DNA of 64,000 nt from Salifodinibacter halophilus. GTDB lineage: Bacteria; Pseudomonadota; Gammaproteobacteria; Nevskiales; Salinisphaeraceae. How positions within the stretch are numbered: the first letter of the stretch is position 1; every line of letters starts with the position of its first letter. Shown here piece after piece: positions 1 through 9,188 of this stretch. The stretch is from NCBI GenBank assembly GCA_012999515.1, contig JABEEB010000001.1:1922001-1986000 (forward strand), in the 5' to 3' direction. The notes beneath the pieces are model-generated. The model worked only from the letters and a program-made list of their open reading frames with translations. It was not told the DNA's origin and did not search any database. Made by a program: the position numbers and the translations under genes.

Positions 1-535
1 TAGCGCGGTTTTCCCGGGCATTCAGGGCGGTCCGTTGATGCACGTGATTGCCGGTAAGGCGGTCGCCTTCAAGGAAGCGCTGGCACCCGAGTTCAAAACC
101 TACGCCAAGCAAGTCGTGACCAACGCCCGTGCCATGGCCGAGGTGTTCGTCGAGCGTGGCTTGCATGTGGTCTCTGGTGGTACCGACAACCACTTGATGT
201 TGGTCAGCCTAATTCCCAAGGCCGAAGTTACCGGCAAAGACGCCGAAGCGTTGCTTGGTCAGGCGCACATTACCGCCAACAAGAACGCCGTGCCCGGCGA
301 CCCACGTTCGCCGTTTGTTACTTCGGGGCTGCGGATCGGCACGTCGGCGGCGACCACGCGCGGCTTCGACGAAGACGACGTGCGCCAGGTTGCGACTTGG
401 ATCTGTGACATCCTGGACGCGCTGGCCGAAGGTGGCGACACCGAGTCGGTGGTCAGCCGCGTCCGCAGTGGTGTTAGCGAGCTATGCCAGCGCAAGCCGG
501 TCTATCAGGCACCGGCGGCCCGAGGCGCGGCCTGA
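1..535 (+). CDS. glyA: Serine hydroxymethyltransferase, C-terminal part
   Basis: The gene enters from the left edge; the reading frame is open from base 2 ([20 protein letters not shown]). This segment lies in the second half of the PLP enzyme that interconverts serine and glycine with tetrahydrofolate. [27 protein letters not shown] and the C-terminal [15 protein letters not shown] are characteristic GlyA stretches. It is the first gene of a plus-strand run with nrdR 32 bases downstream, a common gammaproteobacterial order. Glycine made here could also feed the betaine enzyme encoded at 31763-33472; that link is inference. Confidence 0.97.
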   Translation, partial: SAVFPGIQGGPLMHVIAGKAVAFKEALAPEFKTYAKQVVTNARAMAEVFVERGLHVVSGGTDNHLMLVSLIPKAEVTGKDAEALLGQAHITANKNAVPGDPRSPFVTSGLRIGTSAATTRGFDEDDVRQVATWICDILDALAEGGDTESVVSRVRSGVSELCQRKPVYQAPAARGAA

Positions 536-567
536 TGTAAGGGCCGTCGGCGGCGAGGCTCGGCGTT

Positions 568-1113
568 ATGCAGTGCCCGCAGTGTGCTCGGCGTACCACG
601 CGTGTGGTGGATTCGCGGTTAGCTGCGGATGGCACGCAGGTGCGTCGGCGCCGGGCCTGCGGTGGCTGTGGTGCGCGTTTCACGACGTTTGAGACGGCCG
701 AACTGGTGTTGCCGCGGATCGTGAAACGCGACGGCACGCCGGAGCCATTCGACGAAACGAAACTCCGCCGCGGCATGACTCAGGCGCTGTACAAACGCCC
801 GGTGGCGACCGAGGCCGTCGACGCGGCTATCGGTCGTCTCCAACAGCGACTGCAAGGCGATGTCGACCGTGATGTGCCGGCTGATCGGCTTGGCGAGTGG
901 GTCATGGCCGAGCTGCGTGATTTGGATCAAGTCGCCTACGTACGCTTTGCCTCGATCTATCGGCGTTTCCAGGACGTCAACGCGTTCCGTGAAGAGATCG
1001 CGCAACTGGAGGCCACGTCGACACCGACGCCGGGGCAGTTGTCGCTGATCGATAATCCTGCTACCGATGATGACGATACCGAAACCGATGGCGATGCCAA
1101 CACGCAATCGTGA
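568..1113 (+). CDS. nrdR: Transcriptional repressor NrdR
   Basis: 181 residues. NrdR is the nucleotide-sensing repressor of ribonucleotide reductase genes. The N-terminal zinc ribbon is visible as MQCPQC and [12 protein letters not shown] (two CxxC pairs near residues 3-6 and 31-34), followed by the ATP-cone domain ([19 protein letters not shown], then [13 protein letters not shown]). A C-terminal tail of about 30 acidic, threonine-rich residues goes beyond the usual length of about 150. Its stop overlaps the GTG start of ribD by four bases, so translation is probably coupled. No NrdR box is seen in the window. Confidence 0.96.
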   Translation: MQCPQCARRTTRVVDSRLAADGTQVRRRRACGGCGARFTTFETAELVLPRIVKRDGTPEPFDETKLRRGMTQALYKRPVATEAVDAAIGRLQQRLQGDVDRDVPADRLGEWVMAELRDLDQVAYVRFASIYRRFQDVNAFREEIAQLEATSTPTPGQLSLIDNPATDDDDTETDGDANTQS

Positions 1114-2228
1114 CCGATAAACCGCACCGGCAAGCATCGGATGCGTACTGGATGGGGTATGCCGTCGAGCTAGCCAACCAAGGCTGGTATTCGTCGCCGC
1201 CCAATCCACGCGTTGGTTGCGTGTTGGTCAGGAAAAACCGCGTGATCGGTGAAGGCTGGCATGCGGTGACTGGCCATGATCACGCCGAACGCGCCGCACT
1301 TGCCGATGCCCGAAATCGGGGCGCATCAACCCAAGGTGCGACCGCGTATGTCACGCTCGAACCGTGCTCAATCCAGGGGCGCACGCCGGCATGTACCGAC
1401 GCTTTGATCGAGGCCAGGGTGTCCCGGGTGGTCGTCGGTGCGCTCGACCCAAATCCAGCGGTCCACGGTGGTGGCCTCCAAGCGCTTGAGGATGCCGGTG
1501 TCGAGACCGTGGCCGGCGTCGACGACGTCGCCTGCAGGGCGTTGAATCCCGGCTTCGAGCAGCGGATGCGAACCGGCCGTCCGCGGGTGCGGATCAAGCT
1601 AGCCTTGACCTTGGATGGCCGTACTGCGGCGGTCAATGGCGAGAGTCAGTGGTTGACCGGTCGCACGGCTCGAGCCGATGGCCATCGGCTGCGCGCCGAG
1701 TCCGGCGCTGTGCTGGTCGGGCGAGGTACTCAGGTCGCCGATGACCCGACGCTGTCGGTGCGTCTGCCCGGCGATGGATGGCGTCAGCCGCACCCGGTGG
1801 TTGTTGATCGTGATCTGTTGGTCAAATCCGATGCGCGGCTGCTCGACCCCGAGCGCATACCGATTATTTTCACTGCCACCGACGATGTGGCGCGTGTCGC
1901 CGAACTCGAGCGCGCGGGTGCACACGTGCATCGTGTCGCACATCAGGCTGATGGTGTGGATCTTGATGCTATGTTGCGTGCGTTGGCGACCGATTACGCG
2001 ATCAATGACGTGCTGGTCGAAGCAGGGCCGACGCTGTCCGGCGCGCTGGCCGAAGCCGGGCTGGTGGATGGTTATGTCTTTTACATGGCGCCGAAGTTAC
2101 TCGGCAGCGCAGCACGCGGTGCGCTCGACCTGCCCGGTGTCGGAGGCTTGGCCGCGGCTCACGACTTGGTAATCGAACGCGTCGATCCCGTCGGGTCGGA
2201 TTGGCGTATCACTGCATCCCCTCAATAA
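1110..2228 (+). CDS. ribD: Bifunctional pyrimidine deaminase/reductase RibD
   Basis: 372 residues, GTG start overlapping the nrdR stop. RibD performs the second and third steps of riboflavin synthesis: deamination of the pyrimidine intermediate and NADPH reduction of its ribosyl group. The N-terminal deaminase carries the zinc motifs [10 protein letters not shown] (His/Glu) and [15 protein letters not shown] (two Cys). The C-terminal reductase starts near [17 protein letters not shown] and includes GESQWLTG and [14 protein letters not shown]. It opens the riboflavin group ribD-ribE-ribB-ribH. Confidence 0.96.
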   Translation: MTDKPHRQASDAYWMGYAVELANQGWYSSPPNPRVGCVLVRKNRVIGEGWHAVTGHDHAERAALADARNRGASTQGATAYVTLEPCSIQGRTPACTDALIEARVSRVVVGALDPNPAVHGGGLQALEDAGVETVAGVDDVACRALNPGFEQRMRTGRPRVRIKLALTLDGRTAAVNGESQWLTGRTARADGHRLRAESGAVLVGRGTQVADDPTLSVRLPGDGWRQPHPVVVDRDLLVKSDARLLDPERIPIIFTATDDVARVAELERAGAHVHRVAHQADGVDLDAMLRALATDYAINDVLVEAGPTLSGALAEAGLVDGYVFYMAPKLLGSAARGALDLPGVGGLAAAHDLVIERVDPVGSDWRITASPQ

Positions 2229-2240
2229 CGGCAACGATTT

Positions 2241-2837
2241 ATGTTCACAGGCATTATCACCGCTGTCGGCCGAATCGCCGAGATCGAGAAGCATGCCGCC
2301 GAGCGTCGATTATGGATAGAGACCGGCGATCTGCCGTTAGATGATGCCGTGATCGGCCAGAGCATTGCTGTCGACGGCGTTTGTTTGACCGTGATCGAAT
2401 TTGGCGAGGCCGCATTTGCGGCGGATGTGTCGAACGAGACTGCATCGTTAACGACGCTGGGCGACCGAGACGTCGGCGCGCGCGTCAACCTCGAACATGC
2501 GCTGGCTGTAGGTGACACGCTCGGTGGCCATCTAGTCGCCGGCCACGTCGACGGATTGGGCCGTGTCCACTCGTGGTCGCGTGATGGCGACTCGTGGCGC
2601 TTGGTTATCACCGGCGACCCATCGCTGGCGGCCTACTGGGCGCCGAAAGGATCGGTCTGTGTCGATGGCATCAGTCTGACCGTCAACGAAATCGGCGACG
2701 ATTGGTTCGGTGTCAACATCGTGCCGCATACGCTGGCCGAGACGGCGTTGGGCGATCGTGAGGCCGGCGCCGACGTGAATCTGGAGGTTGATCTGATCGC
2801 GCGTTATGTCGCGCGGCAGCTTGCGTACCGCCGATAA
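2241..2837 (+). CDS. ribE: Riboflavin synthase, alpha chain
   Basis: 198 residues. It dismutates two molecules of 6,7-dimethyl-8-ribityllumazine into riboflavin and the pyrimidinedione substrate of RibH. Two internal lumazine-binding repeats are visible: MFTGIITAVG with DGVCLTV in the first half, and HLVAGHVDGLG with DGISLTVNEI in the second. It begins 12 bases after ribD. A 66-base gap follows; I see no FMN riboswitch in it. Confidence 0.96.
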   Translation: MFTGIITAVGRIAEIEKHAAERRLWIETGDLPLDDAVIGQSIAVDGVCLTVIEFGEAAFAADVSNETASLTTLGDRDVGARVNLEHALAVGDTLGGHLVAGHVDGLGRVHSWSRDGDSWRLVITGDPSLAAYWAPKGSVCVDGISLTVNEIGDDWFGVNIVPHTLAETALGDREAGADVNLEVDLIARYVARQLAYRR

Positions 2838-2903
2838 TGTCGCCGGAGTGCTAACATTTACGGGTTAGCACAATGAATTGATTCCTGGCGGCGGTAGAAA
2901 ATC

Positions 2904-4037
2904 ATGGCAATTAGCCCAATCGAAGATGTGATTGCCGACATGCGCGACGGGCGCATGGTCGTAATGCTTGATGATGCCAATCGCGAGAACGAAGGCGATC
3001 TGATCCTGCCGGCCGACTGCGTCGACGCCAACGATATCAACTTCATGGCGCACTACGGGCGCGGACTGATTTGCCTGACGCTGACGCGCGAACGCTGCCG
3101 CCAATTAAACCTTCCGTTGATGGTCGCGGAGAGCGAGTCGGGGGATAGCACCAATTTCACGCTATCGATCGAAGCCGCCGAGGGTGTGACCACGGGTATT
3201 TCCGCGCATGATCGGGCGCAAACTGTGCGCGCGGCGGTCGCGCCCGGCGCCCAACCATCTGATCTCGTGCAGCCGGGGCATATTTTTCCGCTGATGTCAG
3301 AACCCGGTGGCGTGCTGTCCCGAGCCGGCCACACCGAAGCTGGTTGTGATATGGCGCGGCTTGCCGGCCACGACCATTCGTCGGTGATCGTCGAGATCCT
3401 GAATGAAGACGGCAGCATGGCACGGCGCGCCGACCTCGAGCAGTTTGCCGAAGACCACGACATCAAACTCGGCACGATCGCCGATTTGATCCGCTATCGC
3501 GTCGAAAATGAGGGCACTGTCGAGCGGATCGTCGAAACCGACGTAGAAACTGAATTCGGACCGTTCACACTTTATTCGTTCGAAGACGAAGTCGACCAGG
3601 TTGTGCATTTCGCCATGGTGCGCGGCACGATCGATGCTGAGACACCGACGCTTGTGCGCGTGCATGTCCGCAACACGCTTGCCGATATGCTCGGTGTTCG
3701 CCACGGCGATTTTGGATGGCCGCTGCGCGATACGCTGGCGCGAGTCGCGGACGAAGGCACGGGTGTGGTCGTGATCCTTAGAAAGCCTGAGACCGAGCGC
3801 GAATTGATAGCTGGCATTCAGTCGTTGAATAATGAAGACGGCCAGCAGGCGGGTAATGACGAGGCCGTTGACGCCGGTGATTCGAGTATCCTGCGAACCT
3901 ATGGAGCAGGCGCCCAGATTCTGATCGATCTCGGCGTACGCCGGATGCGTGTTTTGTCCGCGCCCAAGCGTCTGCAAGCGATTTCAGGGTTCGGGCTCGA
4001 AGTGGTCGAGTATATCCAGGGCGACTCGCGGGCGTAG
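2904..4037 (+). CDS. ribB: DHBP synthase with degenerate GTP cyclohydrolase II half (RibB/RibBX type)
   Basis: 377 residues. The N-terminal half (about 1-205) is 3,4-dihydroxy-2-butanone-4-phosphate synthase, which makes the four-carbon unit for lumazine: [17 protein letters not shown] and [14 protein letters not shown] are present. The second half (about 206-370) aligns by position with GTP cyclohydrolase II, but the zinc-binding Cys cluster (family pattern ...ECLTGD...RCDCG) is missing; the equivalent stretch reads [20 protein letters not shown]. That half is therefore unlikely to open GTP. Similar RibBX hybrids are known in proteobacteria, so a separate ribA should exist elsewhere. Often labelled ribBA in automated annotation. 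Confidence 0.93.
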   Translation: MAISPIEDVIADMRDGRMVVMLDDANRENEGDLILPADCVDANDINFMAHYGRGLICLTLTRERCRQLNLPLMVAESESGDSTNFTLSIEAAEGVTTGISAHDRAQTVRAAVAPGAQPSDLVQPGHIFPLMSEPGGVLSRAGHTEAGCDMARLAGHDHSSVIVEILNEDGSMARRADLEQFAEDHDIKLGTIADLIRYRVENEGTVERIVETDVETEFGPFTLYSFEDEVDQVVHFAMVRGTIDAETPTLVRVHVRNTLADMLGVRHGDFGWPLRDTLARVADEGTGVVVILRKPETERELIAGIQSLNNEDGQQAGNDEAVDAGDSSILRTYGAGAQILIDLGVRRMRVLSAPKRLQAISGFGLEVVEYIQGDSRA

Positions 4038-4079
4038 CGGATCGGTTACGATACCCCCGATAGCAGTACGAGACTGAAT

Positions 4080-4553
4080 ATGCGCGAGCTTCAAGGTGAT
4101 TTCGATGCGACGGGCCAACGCTATGCCATTGTGGCTACGCGTTGGAACGAGGCCCTGGTCGATCGACTGGTCAGCGGTGCCGCCTCGGTTCTTGCCGACT
4201 GCGGCGTCGCCGATGGCGATATAACCGTGGTACGTGTGCCGGGTGCGTTCGAGATTCCGCTGGCGGCAGATCGATTGGCCGATGGTGGCGGGCTCGATGG
4301 CATTGTCGCCGTCGGCACGGTCATCCGCGGCGAAACGCCGCACTTCGATTACGTTGCTGGTGAGTGCGCGCGGGGTTTGTCGACCACCACGCTGGAATAC
4401 GGTATCCCGGTTGGTTTCGGCGTCATCACCGCGGAAAATCCAGCTCAGGCCGAGGCGCGCGCGGGTGATGATGAAGACAGTAACAAGGGTGCCGAAGGCG
4501 CAAGTGCAGCTGTGGAAATGGCAACGCTATTGGCTCGAATCGACGCGCGCTGA
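4080..4553 (+). CDS. ribH: 6,7-dimethyl-8-ribityllumazine synthase
   Basis: 157 residues, the usual length. RibH condenses the RibD product with the RibB product to form lumazine, in an icosahedral shell. Visible family motifs: RYAIVATRWNEALVDRLVSGA, VPGAFEIPLAADRLA, AVGTVIRGETPHFDYV and PVGFGVITAENPAQAEARAG. The tail contains the EDSNKGAEGA stretch near the substrate site. It starts 42 bases after ribB and is followed within three bases by nusB, an order conserved in many gammaproteobacteria. Confidence 0.96.
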   Translation: MRELQGDFDATGQRYAIVATRWNEALVDRLVSGAASVLADCGVADGDITVVRVPGAFEIPLAADRLADGGGLDGIVAVGTVIRGETPHFDYVAGECARGLSTTTLEYGIPVGFGVITAENPAQAEARAGDDEDSNKGAEGASAAVEMATLLARIDAR

Positions 4554-4555
4554 CT

Positions 4556-5074
4556 GTGACTATACGTGACCAACCGCTAACTGTGCCGGGCGGCGAAAAG
4601 CGGCCCGACGAAGATGAAATCGACCAGTCTGTGCCGGCCGGCGGCGCACGCAGTGCCGCGCGGCGAGTGGCTGTTCAGGCACTCTATCAATGGCGAGTGG
4701 GCGGCGGAGAGGCCGACGCTATTATTCGCGAATTTGCCGCCGCTGGGCGATTGGTCGACATCGAGAAGGCCTATTTCGACGTGCTCGTGCGCGGCGTAAG
4801 CGACCAAGCACCTGAGCTGGTGCGGATTTTTGATCAATTTCTCGATCGTCCGGCGACACAACTCGACCCAATCGAGTACACCATCTTGCTGGTGGCGGCG
4901 TTCGAATTGAAACATCGCGTCGAAATTCCCTATCCGGCGATTATCGATCAGGCGACGCAGTTGGCGCGGATCTTCGGTGCGACCGATGGCCATCGTTTCG
5001 TCAATGCGGTCGCTGACCGGCTGGTGCGCGAACTGCGCCCGCACGATCCGGCGGCGCGGGGACGACGTGCGTGA
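4556..5074 (+). CDS. nusB: Transcription antitermination factor NusB
   Basis: 172 residues, GTG start two bases after the ribH stop. NusB with NusE (S10) binds boxA in rRNA leaders and supports antitermination; a boxA is present in the rRNA operon of this same window. Family signatures: ARRVAVQALYQWRVGG, FDQFLDRPATQLDPIEYTILLVAAFEL and VPYPAIIDQATQLARIFG-like text (EIPYPAIIDQATQLARIFGATDGHRFVNAVADR). An N-terminal extension of about 30 acidic residues precedes the fold. Its end overlaps the start of thiL. Confidence 0.95.
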   Translation: MTIRDQPLTVPGGEKRPDEDEIDQSVPAGGARSAARRVAVQALYQWRVGGGEADAIIREFAAAGRLVDIEKAYFDVLVRGVSDQAPELVRIFDQFLDRPATQLDPIEYTILLVAAFELKHRVEIPYPAIIDQATQLARIFGATDGHRFVNAVADRLVRELRPHDPAARGRRA

Positions 5075-6053
5075 ACTGGCATTTGTCCGGCACCTGACAG
5101 GACAACTCACTCCTACACGCGCCGACACCCGCCTTGCACTGGGCGATGACGCCGCTATTATCCAACCCGGTAATCAAGCGCTGGCGGTCACCACCGACAC
5201 ATTGATCGAAGGTCGCCATTTCCCGCATGGCACCGCAGCCTTTGATGTCGGCTACAAAGCATTGGCCGTCAACTGTTCGGATTTGGCCGCGATGGCCGCG
5301 GAACCGGCCTGGGTGACTGTTGCACTGACTGTGCCGACACTCGACTCGCATTGGTGCGATGAATTCGTTGCGGGTGCGCGAGCCGCTGGTGGAGGTGCCG
5401 CAGTCGATTTAATCGGCGGCGATACCACGCGTGGTGCGCTTAGCGTCACGGTAACGGCTGTCGGTACGGTCGATGCCGGCTGTGCGACTTATCGCCACGC
5501 CGCATGTGCCGGCGATATGGTCGCGGTGACGGGGACGCTCGGCGATGCCGCGGCTGGATTGTCCTGTCTCGACGCCGACACTCGGGCGTTGACGCGTGAC
5601 CAAGCCGAACTCGTGTCGCGCCTGAATCGGCCGAGCTGGCGTCGCGGCGCCGCGTTGGCCGGTGTGGCGAACGCCGCGGTCGATGTATCCGATGGCTTGC
5701 TCGCCGACCTTGGGCATATCCTGGCTGCGAGCGATGTTGGTGCCCGCATCGATCTGGACGCGTTGCCACTTTCGATGGCACTGGCCAACTGGGTTGGTGG
5801 TGATATCGATGCCCGTCGCCGCTTGCAGGCAACTGGCGGCGACGATTACGAGCTGTGTTTGACATTGCCGCCCGCGTGTTTCGAACAGGCACAGGCGGCA
5901 CTCGGCTGTGCCTTGACACCAATCGGTGAAATCGTCGCAGATACCGGCTTGCAGCTATGCGCTGGCGATGGCACTCCGTTCGATCCGGCTGCGCTTGGTA
6001 GCGTCGGCTGGGATCATTTCGCAGCGGCGGATGCTGCCGACAAATCCAGTTGA
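5067..6053 (+). CDS. thiL: Thiamine-monophosphate kinase ThiL
   Basis: 328 residues from the GTG at 5067, which overlaps the nusB stop by eight bases and gives the normal N-terminus VRELAFVRHL; a longer reading from 4977 would lie inside nusB. ThiL phosphorylates thiamine monophosphate to the active diphosphate, the cofactor of the AceE enzyme encoded at 12778. Visible: LGDDAAII, TTDTLIEGRHFP, LIGGDTTRG, VDVSDGLLADLGHI and GGDDYELCLTLP, all typical of the AIR-synthase-like kinase fold. Confidence 0.95.
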   Translation: MRELAFVRHLTGQLTPTRADTRLALGDDAAIIQPGNQALAVTTDTLIEGRHFPHGTAAFDVGYKALAVNCSDLAAMAAEPAWVTVALTVPTLDSHWCDEFVAGARAAGGGAAVDLIGGDTTRGALSVTVTAVGTVDAGCATYRHAACAGDMVAVTGTLGDAAAGLSCLDADTRALTRDQAELVSRLNRPSWRRGAALAGVANAAVDVSDGLLADLGHILAASDVGARIDLDALPLSMALANWVGGDIDARRRLQATGGDDYELCLTLPPACFEQAQAALGCALTPIGEIVADTGLQLCAGDGTPFDPAALGSVGWDHFAAADAADKSS

Positions 6054-6089
6054 ACGAACTTACACGCAGAAACAAACAACCGGCACGCC

Positions 6090-7508
6090 ATGGACGCTAC
6101 AGCGCCGACTCTCTATCTACACAATAGCCTGACTGGCTCACGTCAGCCGCTGACGCCGCGTACGCCCGGACACGTCGGACTCTACGTATGTGGCGTGACC
6201 GTCTATGATTATTGCCATATCGGGCATGCGCGGGCCATGATCGTGTTCGATGCACTGACACGATTTCTGCAGGCGTGCGGACTCAGTGTTCGCTACGTTC
6301 GAAATGTCACTGATATCGACGACAAGATTATCGCCCGCGCCAGCGAATCGGGTGAGTCGGCCGAAGCGATTGCAACTTATTTCACGGCTGCCATGCGTGC
6401 CGATGAGGCCGCGCTTGGACTCGGATCACCGGATGTCGAGCCGGCGGCGACGGGTTTTTTAGCTGAGATAATCGCGCTCATCGAACGATTGATCGAAACG
6501 GGTAATGCCTACGTCGGCGACAACGGCGATGTTTACTACGACGTCAGCCAGTTCGAAGCCTATGGCCAGCTCTCGGGGCGTGACCCCGCCGAGCTGCGCG
6601 CTGGCGCGCGAGTCGAAGTCAACGAATCCAAGGCCGATCCACTGGATTTCACGCTTTGGAAAGCCGCCAAGGCTGGCGAGCCGGCGTGGGCGTCGCCCTG
6701 GGGCGAGGGGCGACCGGGGTGGCATATCGAATGCTCGGCGATGTCGACGTCATGCCTGGGTACACAATTCGATATCCATGGCGGTGGATTGGATCTGAAG
6801 TTCCCACATCACGAAAACGAAATTGCCCAAAGCGAGGGTGCATTCGGGCCCGGCTATGCCGGCATCTGGATGCACAATGGTTTTGTCACGGTCGATGACG
6901 AGAAGATGTCGAAATCGCTTGGCAACTTCTGGACCATCCGCGATGTTTTGGCTGAGTTCGACGCTGAGACGATCCGTTACTTCGTGCTCGCCACCCATTA
7001 TCGCTCGCCGCTGGCCTATAGCCGGGAGGCGCTCTCCGCAGCCAGCGAAGCTCTCGGTCGGCTTTATACCGCGCTGCGCGACGCGCCATCCGGCGGTGAT
7101 GACAACAGTAACAACGCCATGTCATTCGTTAGCGCGTTCGACCGTGCGCTTGCTGACGACTTCAATACGCCGGCTGCGCTCAGTGTGTGTTTCGAATTGG
7201 CGCGCGCCTGCAACCGCGCTGGTGCCGACGCCGAAACTGGAAACGCAGCCGATTATGCGGCGGCACTTGCGGCGTGTGGCGCCCGGATCGGGCTATTGCA
7301 GCACCCGCCGACGGCCTTTTTCCAAGATGAGCGTCATATCGGCGCTGACGGCCCGAGTGCTGCTGAAGTCGAGTCGAAGCTCGCCGACCGTGAAGCCGCA
7401 CGGGCCGCGCGTGATTTCCAGACCGCCGACGCGATCCGTGATGAACTGGCTGCGGCTGGTATCGCCATCGAAGACAGCGCCGATGGCCCGCGCTGGCGAC
7501 GGCGCTAA
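6090..7508 (+). CDS. cysS: Cysteinyl-tRNA synthetase
   Basis: 472 residues, close to the family size of about 460. Class I synthetase charging tRNA-Cys. Visible: the zinc-site Cys in YVCGVTVYDYCHIGHARA, which also holds the HIGH-type motif; GWHIECSAMSTSCLG; the zinc-site HHENEIAQSEG; and KMSKSLGNFWTIRDVL. The C-terminal DALR-type helical part ends with RAARDFQTADAIRDELAAAGI. It is the last plus-strand gene before folD, with which it converges. Confidence 0.97.
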   Translation: MDATAPTLYLHNSLTGSRQPLTPRTPGHVGLYVCGVTVYDYCHIGHARAMIVFDALTRFLQACGLSVRYVRNVTDIDDKIIARASESGESAEAIATYFTAAMRADEAALGLGSPDVEPAATGFLAEIIALIERLIETGNAYVGDNGDVYYDVSQFEAYGQLSGRDPAELRAGARVEVNESKADPLDFTLWKAAKAGEPAWASPWGEGRPGWHIECSAMSTSCLGTQFDIHGGGLDLKFPHHENEIAQSEGAFGPGYAGIWMHNGFVTVDDEKMSKSLGNFWTIRDVLAEFDAETIRYFVLATHYRSPLAYSREALSAASEALGRLYTALRDAPSGGDDNSNNAMSFVSAFDRALADDFNTPAALSVCFELARACNRAGADAETGNAADYAAALAACGARIGLLQHPPTAFFQDERHIGADGPSAAEVESKLADREAARAARDFQTADAIRDELAAAGIAIEDSADGPRWRRR

Positions 7509-7523
7509 CCAGTCGGATCCGAT

Positions 7524-8405
7524 TTACGAGGCGTCAGCCGCGGCGGGATCCTGTTGTTCGCGTAATTCGGTTGCGCGTAACGTGTTGTCCAACAACATGG
7601 CGACGGTCATTGGCCCGACACCGCCTGGTACCGGCGTGATCCAGGCGGCGCGCTCGGCTGCGGTTTCGAATTCGACATCGCCGACCAGGCGGCCGTCGTC
7701 CAGTCGGTTCATGCCGACGTCGATCACCGTCGCCCCTGGCTGGATCCAGTCGCCGCGAATCAGATTCGGTTTGCCGACACCGACGACCAGGATTTCGGCG
7801 CGCGCGACTTCGTCAGCGAGATCGCGGGTAAACCGGTGACACACCGTGATGGTCGCGCCTTTTAGCAACAGCTCCATCGCCATGGGGCGGCCGATGATGT
7901 TGGAAGCGCCGATCATAACCGCGCGTCGGCCGTAAAACGGCTCGTCGACGGCTTCCAGCAGCCGGGTTATACCCAGCGGTGTGCAAGCGCTAAGCGTGGG
8001 TGTGCGCTGGGCGAGTCGGCCGGCGTTGTAAGGATGAAAACCATCGACGTCCTTGTCCGGCCGGATACGCTCTAGCACCGTGTTGCTATCGATGTCGTCC
8101 GGCAGTGGCAGTTGAACGAGAATGCCGTCGATGGTTGGGTCGTCGTTGAGAGCGTCGATTTCCGCGAGTAACTGGGGCTGGGAAGTGGCTGCGTCTAGAT
8201 AGCGTTCGCGCGAGACCACGTCGGCTTTCCGGCAAGCTTCAAGCTTTTTGCCGACGTAGATTTCCGAGGCCGGATCGCTACCAACCAGGATGACGGCCAA
8301 TCCCGGCCGGCGTTTGCCCGCAGCGACACGTGCTCGAACCTGGTCGCGAACGCGTCGCCGATAGTCACGGGCGATTGCCTTGCCGTCGATGATTTGCGCA
8401 GCCAT
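7524..8405 (-). CDS. folD: Methylenetetrahydrofolate dehydrogenase/cyclohydrolase FolD
   Basis: 293 residues from the ATG at 8405 ([19 protein letters not shown]); a longer frame upstream adds a non-family N-terminus and was not used. FolD makes 10-formyl-THF through NADP-dependent oxidation and hydrolysis of methylene-THF. Conserved parts: [47 protein letters not shown], and the nucleotide site [16 protein letters not shown] followed by [18 protein letters not shown]. It converges with cysS, with 15 bases between the stops. Confidence 0.96.
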   Translation of the reverse strand: MAAQIIDGKAIARDYRRRVRDQVRARVAAGKRRPGLAVILVGSDPASEIYVGKKLEACRKADVVSRERYLDAATSQPQLLAEIDALNDDPTIDGILVQLPLPDDIDSNTVLERIRPDKDVDGFHPYNAGRLAQRTPTLSACTPLGITRLLEAVDEPFYGRRAVMIGASNIIGRPMAMELLLKGATITVCHRFTRDLADEVARAEILVVGVGKPNLIRGDWIQPGATVIDVGMNRLDDGRLVGDVEFETAAERAAWITPVPGGVGPMTVAMLLDNTLRATELREQQDPAAADAS

Positions 8406-8720
8406 GGGGCGCAGAGCTTTAGGTTCTGGATGAGGGAATTTTCGCACGCCCCTTGCCAGCCCACAATTCAAAGCGCGACACCGCATAGCTTGTAAGGGAC
8501 CGCGTGCGGGGCGCTGCCCAGTGCCATTGCTTTGTTATCATTACGCTACTATCGGTTCGGGTATGACATAATTTAATGGCGCGTCTGCTTTAGGGCAGCG
8601 CATGGCAACGGATACCCGATGCGATGCGTACAATCGCATTCGTTCGTGCGGTTGCGTCTGAGCTTACCAATAGGCGGGCGGTTAGTGGTTCGCCGACTTG
8701 GCGATAGCGACGAGATAGAA
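8406..8720. other. Intergenic region folD / tRNA-Pro
   Basis: No protein gene is supported here. The region separates folD (minus) from tRNA-Pro (plus) and must hold both promoters, but I cannot assign convincing -35/-10 pairs. It contains the decayed tRNA copy listed separately at 8557-8619. A weak -10-like TACAAT at 8629-8634 has no good -35. Confidence 0.6.
8557..8619 (+). pseudogene. Decayed tRNA-Pro copy
   Basis: The sequence aligns without gaps to the first part of the intact tRNA-Pro at a constant offset of 164 bases; 13 consecutive bases are identical (GCGCGTCTGCTTT at 8579-8591 and 8743-8755). A perfect seven-pair acceptor stem survives (TCGGGTA at 8557-8563 with TACCCGA at 8613-8619). 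A four-pair anticodon stem remains with a damaged loop. The D stem is not paired, the T arm is shortened by about 11 bases, and there is no CCA. It looks like a dead tandem copy. A chance resemblance is unlikely given the paired ends. Confidence 0.6.
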
Positions 8721-8797
8721 CGGGGTATAGCGCAGTTTGGTAGCGCGTCTGCTTTGGGAGCAGAAGGTCGCAGGTTCAAATCCTGCTACCCCGACCA
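8721..8797 (+). tRNA. tRNA-Pro (anticodon TGG)
   Basis: 77 bases including an encoded CCA. Acceptor CGGGGTA pairs with TACCCCG. The anticodon arm is TCTGC-TTTGGGA-GCAGA, giving anticodon TGG in the middle of the loop. The T arm has the standard GTTCAAATC loop. No clear terminator follows. The gene stands alone between folD and the pyruvate dehydrogenase operon. Confidence 0.97.
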
Positions 8798-9143
8798 CAA
8801 AATCAGGGACTCACGGAACACCGCCGCGGTCCTGCAGCAAAAATTAGCAAAACTACGCGGTTCCGGCCGGCGTCCACGGCGCTTCATGGCCTTCCGCTAT
8901 GCTGATGTCATCCTGCGCCACCGGTGATCAGTGCTCCGGGCCTGTACTGGCTAAATCTCGGTTTCGATCCACAAACGCTCAAACCCAATAAGAGACCGCA
9001 AATCCCATGAGCTCAGTGGTTTGGGCGCCGCGTGGATGATAGGGCCATCAGTGGCACTGTCCACATGGTGGGTAAAGCTCGTACGAGTGAGTAGACCTCA
9101 AGACATAGAGTGCTGTGATGCGGCATGTTGTGCTGCCGCGCAC
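8798..9143. other. Gene-free stretch after tRNA-Pro
   Basis: About 350 bases between tRNA-Pro and the end of lpdA. The only open frames are short, have no family resemblance and no ribosome-binding site. I see no repeat, promoter or integrase-type attachment copy here. Confidence 0.5.
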
Positions 9144-9167
9144 CAAGGCTGGCGGGCGCCAGCCTTG
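9144..9167 (-). terminator. Hairpin after lpdA
   Basis: A ten-pair perfect stem (CAAGGCTGGC with GCCAGCCTTG) and a four-base loop lie about 20 bases beyond the lpdA stop. There is no clear U-run on the minus strand, so it could be an mRNA 3'-end stabiliser rather than a classical intrinsic terminator. Confidence 0.5.
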
Positions 9168-9188
9168 TGATTGTTAAACCGAGAACGC

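Noticed and set aside
2838-2903. FMN riboswitch before ribB
   Set aside because: The gap is only 66 bases, too short for the FMN aptamer, and conserved RFN elements are not visible.
8619-8927. 102-codon frame running through tRNA-Pro
   Set aside because: It crosses an intact tRNA gene and has no family resemblance.
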